Origin: Apostichopus japonicus
Lineage: Eukaryota > Echinodermata > Holothuroidea > Aspidochirotida > Stichopodidae
NCBI RefSeq assembly: GCF_037975245.1
Contig: NC_092564.1
Coordinates: forward strand, 23,698,484 to 23,762,483
Direction: 5' to 3'
Length of the DNA: 64,000 nt
The notes under the pieces are model-generated. The model was not told where the DNA came from. It saw only the letters and a program-made list of their open reading frames with translations, and ran no database searches. Made by a program: the position numbers and the translations under genes. Shown here one piece after another: positions 49,901-61,598 of the stretch (within the stretch, counting starts at the first letter, position 1; each line of letters begins with the position of its first letter).

Positions 49901-52069
49901 ATAACCCACAGAGTCACAAAGATATATGATGTATCGTTGCTACATTCCATCAACTAGTTTAAAAGACTTGACATGGCTACTTTCAATTTCAAATTTTCTA
50001 CTCGTTATGTAAAATAGCAATTGAGAGAGGAAATTTTGGATCCATGGTACAATAAACGAATAATGGCATATATGCATGCAAGTTACATTGTGTTTGCTAT
50101 AGGATGGATGTACCCAGATCTGTGAAAACCAAATTCATTCATGTGAACAGGTAACATAATTTAACTCATGAAATCATAATGATTCATTATGATTGTTTTG
50201 TACATTTTCATGTAATTTCTCCTCTTGACAACATCCGCCCAACATTATTTGTGTTTATTAACTTTGTATCTGCACACAACATATAGACTATTTGCCACAC
50301 TGTAACTGAATCTACAGGGAGGTTTTAGTAATACTTTGAAATATTGGAACCAAAATGTACTGTAGACAAAATCTAACATATACTGTATTTGGTTATGTTA
50401 AAATTTAGAATCCAAATAGGTGCCATCTCATCCTGACATAAAGTATATAAAACTATTTCATATAGAAATTAAGCTTTCAAAGTTTCTGAAAACTTATTTG
50501 TCTATGTTAAAGACTAAACATATTTGTTTTTCTGTTTTGCTTTTCACTATTTGTCAGAAGGTTGTTATTTCTAAAAGCAGAAGACAGTTTATCTGATGAC
50601 CAAACTGTACACAATAGAAAATGGTACATGTATGTACAAAATGGCTAAATAATACTATGCATCAATTTGTAAATACACCCCACATACAGTAAGTAATTCA
50701 CTATTTTCTCTACCATATTGATAAGAAAACTGTCATACATATCCAAATTGTTTCATATGCAAATTTCAAACTAAATTATGAATATTCATTGGTTTTAACT
50801 CAATTCAAATATATTTTATAGGAATACACAGCTAACATTTGGCAGTTTGTATCTTCAGAACTTAGGCTCTTTTGCACTCTCATCTTGTCCAAACCTTAGT
50901 TACTATATTATGACATCCTACCAAATATAACTTTACATCACTCATTCCATTGCTTAGTAGATCTTGACAAAAAACTACTTTTTGTCCAGTAGTAGCCTTT
51001 GTAACCTATTTCTTACCGTTCCTTTCTTTGTTGTAGTTATTAAAAAAAAAATATTTCACTGTTTCTTAACTTTCCTTTCAATTTCAAAGGACAAAAAGCT
51101 CATTTACCATTCTAAGGACATAATGAAAATCAAATAAAGCATCCATCCTACTGCTGGAGAAAATACTGTAACAAAGCTGCATTTTATGAGAGAGGTCTAT
51201 TATCATATCTGACATCACCTGTTCAAATATTTAAGATGTGGTCATTTTAATTAATTAGTACAGTTTGACCATTCAAAGATTGCTGTACATACAATTTGAC
51301 CCTTCATATTAAATTAATTACTCCACTTGATATAAAAGCTGAGGCTTTGGAAAAACTTAGGGTGTACCTACGGTAACTGTGAAATCCATCACTCGAAAAA
51401 ATGACTTTCACCAAGTATGTAAACACTGCACTAATACGCACTACCTTGCTATTATTAATCAGGTTTTTTTGTGCTCTCTCTCTCTCTACTTTCTTTTTTT
51501 GTACTTTTCAATCTTCTATTCTTTTCTTTATTCAGAATGCCCAAAATATTTTCTCAGTTACTAAAAGAGACCCCACCCACTTACAAATCCAAATTTAGAT
51601 ATTTACAAGAGATTTACTTACCTGTCTGTACAAAACTACTGCACAACATTATGCACCCACCCACAACCTGAGTCTAAGTGTTAATAGAAAGTAAAAACCA
51701 CAGGACCAAAAAAGCTAGGTCTGCTAGGTCACTAGAATTCCCCAAATTTGATTATTTATGAATGACCCAGCTGACCTGTCTCTTCACAACAAAGACCAGA
51801 GGACAACTGAATACTAAATACATATAAAGACACTTTACTTGGTAGGATGAGTGGGGGGGGGGGGGGGAGGGGTGAGTAGATAGGAAGTGACAGGTCAGTG
51901 TAGAGAAATCAGCATGTTAAATAGGTTACCAAATTGCTCATGACTATAGTACTACAAGTGTGCTGTAGTTGTGTGAGGACTGGTAGGTGAGTAGGAGAGG
52001 AAAACTTGTGCTTATTTGATACTAGCAAGTTTTATTTCCACTTGCAGACTACAAGAGATTTTGTCTTAA
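43932..52069. other. Long AT-rich non-coding region
   Basis: About 8 kb with no firm gene. A short acidic minus-strand frame lies at 44070-44153. Near 48680-48780 the segment GATTTATATAGCACC...CTAAAGCGCTTTACAGC is a common type of dispersed repeat end in invertebrate genomes. Frames near 45.8-46.2 kb (minus) have no recognisable domain. Confidence 0.5.
44070..44153 (-). CDS. Short acidic open frame, possible small peptide or terminal exon
   Basis: On the minus strand, ATG 44153 in a good context (GAAGATGG) encodes MAVYIPLRDGERLDYI, then DSSDDDD, ending MYYT at TAG 44072-44070, 27 residues. The frame is open for nine more codons upstream (EVLKM...) to a TAG. GTAAAT directly follows the stop. 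Acidic, tyrosine-containing and compact composition is unusual for this AT-rich background, but there is no recognised homologue. Confidence 0.15.
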   Translation of the reverse strand: MAVYIPLRDGERLDYIDSSDDDDMYYT

Positions 52070-52426
52070 AGGGTGTGAAGACTCGAGCACAAAGAAACAT
52101 CTCATGCCGGTAATCTGACCTAGTTTCAAATGAGGTGTAACAGAAGTGTTAGATACCACCATCGATCCCAGAAAATACACACACAGCTTGCTTCCGTCAG
52201 TAATTAGACACTAGTGTACAGTCAATACACACAGCTACGGTCAATACCCACAACACAGTGTACATAGCAGCGACGGAAATCTCAGGTCTAGATAAAAGAT
52301 AACAAGGTATCATGTTTCATTACTGTCTGCATTTTGTAGGACAAGAAAAAAAACTTCACTTGCAAGCAACGGAAAGTTAACTTTTCCAGAGAGCAGCACA
52401 TGGTTTGGGGCGATTCTTCAATGCCC
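52070..52426. mobile_element. TTAA-flanked MITE (357 bp), copy A
   Basis: It is flanked by TTAA at 52066-52069 and 52427-52430. Ends AGGGTGTGAAGACTC and (inverted) GGGCATTGAAGAATC form short terminal repeats. The whole body is an inverted copy of 57365-57729 (shared GCTGTGT, ATCGATCCCAGAAAATAC, AGACACTAGTGTACAG, AACAAGGTATCA). TTAA duplication is typical of piggyBac and Kolobok transposons. Non-coding. Confidence 0.82.
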
Positions 52427-52430
52427 TTAA

Positions 52431-54862
52431 AGTTGCAACAATGACAAGCACACAAATTCCAAAGCATCATTAAAGTTTTTAGCTACAGTACAATATATTA
52501 GCTTTATTCAGATGGACATTCTAGGGGAATGCATCCAAGAAACTATCAAATTCCAAGGGACGAAATAACTGGGTTCGCATAGCAATTTGCTACCCAAGAA
52601 TTGCCAGTTGCTAATCAATATTACTTTTGATTAGCAAAAGATGCAGTACCTGCTAATGCTAATTGCTATTTCTAAGAATTGTCGAGCAATTATTGCTAAT
52701 CAATTCTCTAAAACTAATTCGTCCCTTGAATTCACTGGTTTAGGACTTGATATATACTTATTTCTATATACAGCATTTACCTGTCTCCCCTGTACAACTG
52801 CACTACTACGACTAAGCAAATCCAGCATAACCTTTTGTTATAACGGTAACCACCTACTAACTGCACCCACTTTAATTCAGCATCATTCTGCTTTAACCTC
52901 ACAGGTCTACTTTCATTGCCTTTGTAATTTGATCATTCATGAGATGGATTTTACATATATAATGTGTTTGTGAACACATTTACTGTAACAGGTTGATGTT
53001 ATCGAAAACACAACTTTGTAATCTTGATAAATTAATAAACATAAAGGAGCTATTCAAACATAACTGAGTGACTCAAAAAAAAAGAAATATATGTTTAAAA
53101 ACGAACTTACTCTCTTTGACAACATTATGGCATTAATAAAGATTTATTGCTTTGACGTCACTTTCATGTTGCAATTTCAACTTATCTCAAAATTTATCTC
53201 TTATAATGCTCCACAATCAAATTTTGCTTTTATTAGTAGTTTTTGTCTCAAATAATAAAAGTGTATTGTTCCAGGCCATCTCCATAATTTGCATGATACA
53301 ACAGTTGAAATGTAATGGCAGAGCAGAAAAGCCAAATTTCACAATTTCCAACTGCATAAAAGTAACATGGAATCTGATACTGATAAAGAAACTTGGCAAT
53401 ATTCTCACAAATTAAAGAGGTATTACCTTAATATCCTTATTTATGAAATATGGGGTAATTCAATATACAAAGGTAAGCAAATCCCTCAATGAAATGTTTA
53501 AAGTAGGTTAATGGGGGTTGCAGTGCTAAAATGTTACTAACCTCTGTGGGCTATGTGTAGATTAGAAAGCAGATATGTAGAAAGTATCTACAGATATGTA
53601 GATATGTAGAATGGAGACAGGTACTATAAGAGTGGAGTGAAGTAAATGACAAGGAACTTTCTTTTGTAGGAACATGGATACATTAATTTTTTGATACCGA
53701 GTAAGACTTAATGGTTCCTTGTGAATGTAAACATATATATATATATTCATATGGAATCAGTGAACTGTTTTTTTTTCAGAAAAAATTATTATTCAACAAT
53801 TTAAATATTTCCAACCATCAGGCGTAGGAGCTTCAATACTCATGATTGGTTCCTATAAGGTGTACATACTGTAATTATCTCCAAAATCGTATCATGTTTA
53901 AAATATGTTCAAAGACTTCTGCATCAAATATATCAGGTGTTAATTATAAAAACTTGAATAAAGCCTCATTTCAAAATTTGACCAGCTGCACCAGCAATGT
54001 CTCCAGTAAATTCCAAAACTTACTGGTTTGGATATTTACGAGTGACGAGCTTACCTGTCTCTTTATGGGCACCTGACTTTATAGGCACAGTAGAATGAAG
54101 TGCTTAGGTTGTGAGGAGACAGGTAAGCGAGGAGCGAAGTAAATACTTAAATTTACGTAACAACTTGCACCTACTGTACGTATAACCCAAAAGCCAACGA
54201 ACAGACTAAGTGATTCCTTGCCATATTTTCTATGAGTCATTTGATTTACATAATGTACACACGGTTCTTTTGTACTTCATATTTGTTCAAAAACATACCA
54301 GTATACAGTTCATCCAAGTATTACTGGTTTTGACATGAGTTTGCTTACATGGTATTCAGAGTTTGACCTCTGTTGACGTCAAATAGCCTTTGACCTACAC
54401 ATAAAACAATAGGGTTCTTGTACTTAAAGGATACATGTCAAGTTCATGCAGAGTTCATATTCTGAGTGATCCTGCCAAGACATCATACAGGTACATGCCA
54501 TCACCATCGCATAGATTCCTTTTGCCTTTGACAAGGAATGAGAGGAAAAGCTTGCAACAAAACCAAACTTACAGAAACGATTGTTCACAATATCCAAGTA
54601 CTATACACATGTATAATCTCTTGCAAGCATCATCCCTTTCATGAAGACAGATATTATTCTGTACAAGATAACTTATTTAAAGTATACCATATTTTGAACA
54701 ACTATTGCTATCATACACTATCGACAGTACAGGCACTTGACACAAGGATTGCAAAAAATATAAACACAAAATTTTGACGCCGTTTGTGAACAAAGTTTTC
54801 ATATTTTTGTCAATTTCTATTTTCAATTTTGCAATTGCTTTTGGGAAATTAATCTGGGCAGA
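52431..54862. other. Intergenic DNA; short inverted element near 52.55-52.73 kb
   Basis: AAGGGACGAA at 52555-52564 and TTCGTCCCTT at 52718-52727 are perfect inverted ends. They bracket ~150 bp rich in TTGCTAAT/ATTAGCAA motifs, a possible small MITE. The rest is AT-rich, with a TA microsatellite near 53735 and the GAGGAGACAGGTAAGCGAGG repeat near 54113. Confidence 0.45.
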
Positions 54863-54997
54863 TTATCTCTCCTCGTCATAATCATCGTCACCGTCATCCT
54901 CCGCCTCATCAGAGAACTTCATCTGCACAACAGTTTCGCCGACAGGGATTTGGAAATGAGAACTGTCTCTATCGACTGTCAGCACGATCATTTCACA
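54863..54997 (-). CDS. Probable terminal exon of an unidentified gene (acidic C-terminus)
   Basis: Read on the minus strand, TTTCCTCACGTTAG is a plausible acceptor ending at 54998. It is followed in phase 0 by 44 codons and TAA (54865-54863). The product runs CEMIVLTVDRDSSHFQI, PVGETVVQMKFSDEAEDD, and ends in an Asp/Glu-rich tail (DDDYDEER). An ATG occurs at codon 3, so a tiny single-exon gene is also possible. The mixed hydrophobic/polar start, acidic tail and higher GC than its surroundings argue for real coding sequence. I do not recognise the family. Upstream exons would lie above 55 kb on the minus strand, but none is convincing. Confidence 0.35.
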   Translation of the reverse strand, partial: CEMIVLTVDRDSSHFQIPVGETVVQMKFSDEAEDDGDDDYDEER

Positions 54998-56302
54998 CTA
55001 ACGTGAGGAAACAGCACGAAATGTAGCTCGTTTCCTTTTTGTAGCGTTAAGATAGATCTGCCAAATACCCTCTGGCAACGTGGGAGGCTACATCGTCAAA
55101 TATTCATGGCTTTACACCTGACTCATCCCAAAAAATCCATCACGAAACTTGGAAATGTAACATCACCGCATCACGGTAAAGAAGAAGGAAATAAATGTAT
55201 GCATCATTTATATCAATAATGCATTCTTCTGATAGAGAACAATGAAAACCTATGTACATATAATGATCCTGACCTATTTTAAAGAATCAGAAATGTTGAC
55301 TTAAATCTTGTGTAAAAATGCTGCCGAAGCCAGGAAGATACAATTCGTCATTAGTGATGACGATTCGAGATGGAGAAGGAGAAGCAGATGAAATAGCGAT
55401 CCATGCCACGGGGCTAAGAGGTACAGGAATGAGGAGAGGAATGAGAACGGCCAAATAGATAAATAATCATAAAATTCAAAATGACATGATGGGTACGGTT
55501 TATACATAGATGGGAATGACTCCGAGAAGTAGAATTTCCTTTAAATACTGCTTTTTTTTAGGAAGGTTACAACTTTGTGTTTCTTTGACCAGCATTTGTT
55601 TTATGCAAGCATTATTGGATAGCCCCCTCAATACAACTTTAACACATATGTGTGGTTACCCTAAATGTTCAGCTGTTTCCTACTAATAGACAACCATTTA
55701 ATCCATATAGAAACATTTGTGTCCCAAAAAGCAAATTTATAGTTTATTATATAATTTCATTTGCAAATACTATACCTGGCTAATTTCATCATTCCAGTGT
55801 GTGTTTACAGCTCTATTTACAGATATGCTGGCCTTTCCTTTAAACGTTCATGTATGGCACTACCAGACCGTAGCAAGTCCGACACAAATGCAACTTTGGG
55901 TAACAGTGACACAGCTCACAATATTTACATACCACACATGTGTCACAGCTGTGCGTACCCTGCGAAGGGTACCTTAAACTATGTCCCTCTTCTGTGGCAG
56001 TATGAAAAATTCAAAGACACATATGGTATGACTCCAAGTTCTATTTCAACAGTAAAATTATGCAGGATCAGTAATTACCTATATGTACAGACATAGATAA
56101 CACTGGCCAAAACAAAAGTGGATATTCATCTAATGTCCCCGCATGTAGATACGGCAGAACTCAATTTCCAAAATCACGCTTAAACATTGACAGTACTTAT
56201 CAACACGGCAGTCTTTATTCTAATAGATATAACATTTGAAAAATATGTGACAAATTTTGATCACATAAATGTCAAGAAATTACAATACATGATTCTATAT
56301 TG
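54998..56302. other. Intergenic DNA with a short + strand frame at 55319-55459
   Basis: At 55319 an ATG (+) opens 46 codons (MLPKPGRYNSSLVMTIRDGEG...) to TAG, with high charge and GC above background. There is no recognised homologue and no clear splice context. The rest is AT-rich with no other signal. Confidence 0.3.
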
Positions 56303-57047
56303 CAGGCTTGGGGCGATTACATCTGAATGTAATCGATTACGATTACTTGAGAATGTATGATTACGATTACAGCCTAAAGTTGAAGTAATCGATTACGATT
56401 ACATTGTAATGTAATCGTGATTGCAATCACGATTACATTGTGGTTACTTGCACAATCCTCTGCATATCTGCTTAATATAACTCTCTGCAGGGAAATAGGG
56501 CAATGAAATAGGGCAAAGGAAGGGCATTTACAGTATATACGGACAAAATTGTGGATGTATATCTACAATTCCTACCAGGCATTACACATTTATGCCTTAA
56601 CACGTTTAAGATGTGTAACCCATAAGTCCAGTAAAAAATACAATTTAAACAGACAATTAAACAGACAACCAGTTGTGTATGCAAAAGGATTGTGAACGCT
56701 GAGAGGCAGCATTGAACAGAATAATTCAGGTGATAAAAAATCCTTGAATATGGCGATCAAATCCCCAGTACTTCTTAGTATAAGTTTATTGTGCTAGAAA
56801 ATTCTAGAAGCAGGAACACTTCTTTGGTCACAAAAAGCCAATAGTAAGAATTAGTTTTAATCATTTCTACTAATTTTGCCCTTCTCATTCAAATTTCACT
56901 GTAATCATAAATGTAATACGATTACGATTACTTTGCCCTTGTAATCGATTACGATTACTTTGTAATTTTCACAAAAGTAATCGATTACGATTACGATTAC
57001 TTCAAAAAATGTATCGATTGTAATCGATTACGATTACCCCAAGCCTG
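56303..57047. mobile_element. hAT-type non-autonomous element (745 bp) with GTAATCGATTAC repeats, perfect 8-bp duplication
   Basis: Inverted ends CAGGCTTGGGG and CCCCAAGCCTG are flanked by identical CTATATTG at 56295-56302 and 57048-57055. Both ends are packed with the near-palindromic GTAATCGATTACGATTAC motif (about 56320-56450 and 56905-57037). CAG...TTGGGG ends with TTAC-rich subterminal repeats are a known hAT design. The ~430-bp centre has no transposase frame. Confidence 0.92.
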
Positions 57048-57055
57048 CTATATTG

Positions 57056-57364
57056 TTATTTTGTACTTTTTTTGCCACTGATATTCAAGAGACTTCTTTC
57101 CTAAGATTTTTCTAAGATTTGTTTCCTAATTTTTCTCAAAAAGTGAGAAATTGTGCAGCTCTATACCCACATTACATTTTATGAACATACACACATTACA
57201 AGGGGGATGACAATGGCAAACATTTTATGTTGGCAAGTACCTGTAATGGAACCCTATAATTAGTTAATATCTATCTGGGAGCTTCACACATATTTCATAT
57301 TTGACATGTTTAGATGGAAAAGCAGTTTTAAATTGATGATTACTACGGGCCCTGACAGCTTTAA
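57056..57364. other. Short intergenic spacer
   Basis: AT-rich sequence between two transposon derivatives; nothing recognised. It ends in the TTAA (57361-57364) that flanks the next element. Confidence 0.5.
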
Positions 57365-57729
57365 AGGCATTGAAGATTCACCCCAAACCGCGTGCGGCCA
57401 TCTGTAAAAGGTTACTTTCTATTGCTTGCAAGTGACGTTTTGTTTGTGTCGCTACAAAATGCAGACAGTAATGAAACGTGATACCTTGTTATCTTTAGCT
57501 GGACCTGAGATGTCCATCGCTATATCGTTTGTACACTGTGCTGTGGGTATTGACCGCAGTTGTATGTACTTACTGTACACTAGTGTCTAATTACAGACGG
57601 TACTGTAGCAAGCTGTGTTTGTATTTTCTGGGATCGATGGTGGTGTCTAACACTTCTGTTACACCTCATTCGAAACTAGGTCAGATTACCAGCATTAGAT
57701 GTTTCTTTTTGCGTGAGTCTTCACACCCT
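57365..57729. mobile_element. TTAA-flanked MITE (365 bp), copy B, inverse to copy A
   Basis: It is flanked by TTAA (57361-57364, 57730-57733). Ends AGGCATTGAAGATTC and (inverted) AGGGTGTGAAGACTC correspond to those of 52070-52426 in opposite orientation, and the interiors align throughout with moderate divergence. Two related TTAA elements about 5 kb apart in inverse orientation could pair in a transcript or recombine. Confidence 0.82.
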
Positions 57730-57733
57730 TTAA

Positions 57734-58980
57734 TGCAAGTTATGATGGATGATAAAGTTACAAAATTGCAAGCATATTATACCTTTTCTCCTAAATTTTG
57801 CAATATATTATTCATATATAATGTTATTCATGTATAATGTTATTCATAAAAACATGAATGTCAAGTCATGAAATATATGATCAAGGCCAACATGAGGCAA
57901 ACAAAAAGACGTTCAATATAAGTATGTACTAACAGAATTGCTCCTCAATGTGTTGCAAAATTGGTGGCACCATTCCAAAAATGTTCTTCAGAACTTTCAA
58001 TAGATAACAATATAGTATAGTTCTTTATCTGATAAAGGCTTTGTAATAGAGGGCGCTATTGTTAAATGTCTTTAGCTAGAAACAGTAGCATTTCTACCAA
58101 TCACAAATCATCATAGAAACTGGAACACATTGTTTGATGTTGGAATAGAACATATTTCCATATCAAGAGGCACATTATCCCTCCTGAGAAAAGATTTTAA
58201 AAAAAAGTGTATGATCATGACTTTTAATTTTCAGTGATTAAAATGATTTTCTGATGACAAATAACATGAGGCTTATATTGAAAGAAAAATATTCCACATT
58301 ACTAGTTGACAACCCCATCTCAGTATGTTGCCCCCAAAAGTCAAGGTATGGTTCATTCTATTTTGATTGGCTAAACCTTCAATTACTCCAGCAAGTTGGA
58401 TCACACTAAGGGGTCTGTGATGTCATCTGCTTTTCAAAAGCTTTACTTAGGCTATGATAATGTTCTGGTCAATTTTATCCTTGACACCTGATACAAATTT
58501 GGAATGTTTGCTTAACTGTCAAAGTTCTCTGAACTTAGAAATTTCATAGAAATGCATCATGTTGTCGCAATATTTCCTCTACAGGTGGATAATTGATAGA
58601 CTACAAAGAAAAACAAAGACATTTTCAGCTTGAAGTGCCCTGATGACATAAAAATGCTATGAGGATGTGGTTTTTGTCTGAAAATTCAGAAAATCTCCAG
58701 CAACTTTGCTAAGCAATCAACTTAAAAGCCAGCCACCAGAATATCCTTATAAGGATAAATTTGAACAATACTGAAACTTTGTTGATGAGGGCACTATTGT
58801 AAAATCCATATTCAAAACATTGTTCATGAGAAAGACTTGATTCTAACATTAAATCAGAAAAGGCACAGGGGAGAGTGGAAGAAGTATACTTCGGGTGGGG
58901 GACTGGATGGGGGAAAGGAGAATCTTGTCAGATACATTCCCACAAAGGATACATTTTACTTTAATTTTTGTGGCTTGGAT
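57734..58980. other. Intergenic AT-rich DNA
   Basis: No gene or clear repeat is recognised up to the terminal repeat at 58981. Confidence 0.5.
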
Positions 58981-59003
58981 ATAAGCGAGTTCAGAGTTAC
59001 GAG

Positions 59004-59043
59004 TGCGCATGCGCATGCCCGATTCTCACTTGGGGTCAGGTCA
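59004..59043. promoter_or_regulatory. NRF1-like palindrome and paired GGTCA near left end of the element
   Basis: TGCGCATGCGCA at 59004-59015 is a full match to the NRF1 consensus. GGGTCAGGTCA follows at 59033-59043. These mirror, in diverged form, the C/EBP-like and DR2 sequences near the right end, so they may be parts of the terminal region rather than independent promoter sites. Confidence 0.3.
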
Positions 59044-59212
59044 ACTGAGAATGAAATCCTCGGAAAACGTAAACAATGACAGCTTTTCATAACGAAAAAT
59101 CGCACCAAGAATGGGTTACTGCAACATTCGGAATTTATTTCAAGTGCATATTTCAGTGAGTTTACGACCTAAAAACGTGTATAAAGGAAAAAGTAGGTAA
59201 CACGGGAACCGG

Positions 59213-59310
59213 TTCCCGGGAAATTTTAGTCACTCGCGGGAAATTTTAGAGCAGAGATAAAAAAATAAATCTTCGTCACTCGCGGGAAATTTTGGAGCAG
59301 AGATAAAAAA
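59213..59310. repeat. 46-bp tandem duplication
   Basis: GTCACTCGCGGGAAATTTT followed by GAGCAGAGATAAAAAAA occurs at 59229 and 59275. A partial CCGGGAAATTTTA precedes it at about 59216. It lies inside the candidate 2.6-kb element. Confidence 0.8.
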
Positions 59311-60899
59311 AAAATTAAAAAAAACAGACAGCAAAAACATGAAGAGGGAGGAAGAAAGAAAGAAAGGGAAAATGAAAAGAAATAAGACGTGTCCGACAAT
59401 AAAACATCGTAGGTGAACCATTAAATTAGCACATTAAACTCTATTATTACCGATTTACCATCAGTTACTATCTGCTGGTCAATATAGGCCTATGTGTACT
59501 ACGTGACCTAGGCTACACCAAATATCGAACATTACTTGGGCTCAGCATGTTACGGGACTTCAAAGCTATTCTGAAATTTTTGTTATTTATTTTTCTTCAA
59601 ACGATGATTGTCCAAAATCTTACCCTTATGCATTTCACCTCATTTTGTTATAATAATTATAACGATTTAATAAATTTTTTGCCAAAACCGCAGGGAGTAT
59701 ATCCAGTTTAAATCCATCTTCGCACGGGACTGTATATTATTAAAGCCTAGGGTACGGTACTGGTACACACTGCTGTGCAGTACTTGAGAGTTGATGCTAT
59801 AATGAAATGGATTCGTTTATTAATGCGGGGGGTTCCACGATGTCATTTATAGATATCTTTAGCCACTTTTTTAAGTTTTTAGATTTTTTGTACGAAAGAT
59901 TGATATTGTACGTATTGAAAGTATATTTTCTGGAGTAAACAATAGACGATTAACGATAGAAATAAATCTGTACTATTCCTATGTATGTAGTTTATAATCC
60001 CGTGTTTACGTAGCCCCTATGATACATTCTTATTGTCTGAAGTTCCAAACACGTGGTGACGTGTTGATAGTTAAAAACTTTTCATTGTGAACTTTTGAAC
60101 TTGAAGGGGTTGCCCTATTCCAATATCATGGAATAGTGGGTAACTCCCAATTTCTTTTTGTGTACGGATTACTAGTTTAATCCATGTGCGAACGTGATAA
60201 TCTAATAACTTACGTCGAGTATGAATGAAGGATGGTGTGGGTTGCTTTTTTCCACGGTTTGTGCTTTTCTTTTGGAAGTGTATGTTAAAGAACAAAGGAC
60301 CTAATATAGCGTGTTATTTTTTTTTTTTTTTATAACCGTGCGTGTAAGAGTGTACATACTAGGCTATGCCTATTGAATTTATGACATTGGCAGTCTCGTC
60401 ACTAAGTGCTTTGAACCATAGATGAAAGTTGAGGAAAATACCGGTTGTAGTTATGATACCGGGATTCATGTTGCACCAAAACGACTCATGTGCTACCGTA
60501 ACATGGTTTAACACATGTGTAGTACACTGGCAATCACTGAAAAAATGGGCCACCAAATCGCGTCATTTGGGTTTTCAATTTTCAAAAAGCTTTAGCTTCT
60601 GATGAGGGCACCCCCCACCCCTACAATGCGTTCCGCAGCGAGAAATCCGACTTAGTCGGATTTATGTTCAAGGGAAAAAAACATTTTTTCTGGCCGTGAC
60701 TGCATACAGTAGTAGAGGCATTGATATCTTGTAGTTGGCTTTTCATGCTAAGAAATATTAGTTCTCTTCATTTTTATGCGTGATTTAAAATAAGCTTAGT
60801 CTTATTCTTGGCATATTCCTACTACTTATAGGGTGGGTTCAATTTGTTCAAACAGAAAAAGACATTTATTTTATTTGGTAAGAACATTATAAAAAATAA

Positions 60900-61437
60900 T
60901 CAGCGGGTGGGGGAATTTCCAGGGGTTATTCCAAGGAATATTATTAATACGCTGCGATGGTGTACCACTCTGCCTTTAGAAAGCACAACAATGACTCAGC
61001 AGAAATGGCATTGTAAAAAATTTCCCCGAGCCACCCAGACTCCAAATAGCTGAAGGCTTTACCATCTTTATAGTCCGTCATCAGTCTTTGCTTCAGTTCA
61101 ATGTTATCAATACTGGTAAAATAATGCGCAATATCAATGAACATGCAAGGCGGCCATTTTTCCATTGCAAATTCGCCTTCCCATGCAAGTGGCAAATCCG
61201 AAAAAGGATCGACAGGGTCTCTCCTTCAACCTGAAGTACCGATGCGTAGTCATCTGCCTTTTCATTTCGCGCATCTGCTATGTTAACTTTAGCAATGTTC
61301 ATCTGAACGGCAGCATACGCTAAAGCAACCAACTCTTCTTTTCGGCCACTCATCTTCAACTTTCGTTTCTTTAAAAATTCCTTCAGCCTGTCAACTTTCC
61401 AAAGTTAAAACTGTTCCAAACTTGTAGAAATATCCAT
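60900..61437 (-). pseudogene. Truncated, frameshifted gene of the SAP/SWIM/YqaJ-recombinase family
   Basis: Minus strand. ATG at 61437 starts a frame broken by TAA at 61407-61405. The same frame continues with a clear SAP motif, LKEFLKKRKLKMSGRKEELV, a putative DNA-binding helix pair. About 30 codons later, near 61210, one base is missing and the match moves to another frame: MEKWPPCMFIDIAHYF, DYKDGKAFSYLESGWLGEIF, CFLKAE. Near 60966 an extra base shifts it again (TPSQRINNIPW). This order is that of a large family in cnidarians, echinoderms and lancelets with an N-terminal SAP domain, a SWIM zinc finger and a YqaJ-like nuclease. The SWIM and YqaJ parts are absent. With one nonsense and two frameshift changes plus truncation it is dead. 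Family assignment is from memory of the motif set. Confidence 0.75.
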
Positions 61438-61537
61438 CCCGAAGCGAAAAAAACAGAGTAAATTTAGACGTAAGTTATGCGATTTCTAATGTTTACTGTA
61501 GGTGCTCATTAAGTTAGCGTGGTTACGCGAACAGACA

Positions 61538-61598
61538 ACTCTCGTCTCAACGAGAGTATTCTTATTTGACCTGTTGACCTCGATTGCGCAATGCAAAT
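61538..61598. promoter_or_regulatory. Cluster of perfect motif matches: hairpin, DR2, C/EBP, octamer
   Basis: Within 61 bp: the inverted repeat ACTCTCGT-CTCA-ACGAGAGT (61538-61557); two TGACCT half-sites spaced by 2 nt (61567-61580, a DR2 on the minus strand); the C/EBP palindrome ATTGCGCAAT (61583-61592); and the octamer ATGCAAAT (61591-61598) overlapping it by two bases. It lies 100-160 bp upstream of the dead SAP-family gene and just inside the right terminal repeat. It may be that gene's old promoter or transposon subterminal sequence. Binding is inferred from sequence only. Confidence 0.35.
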
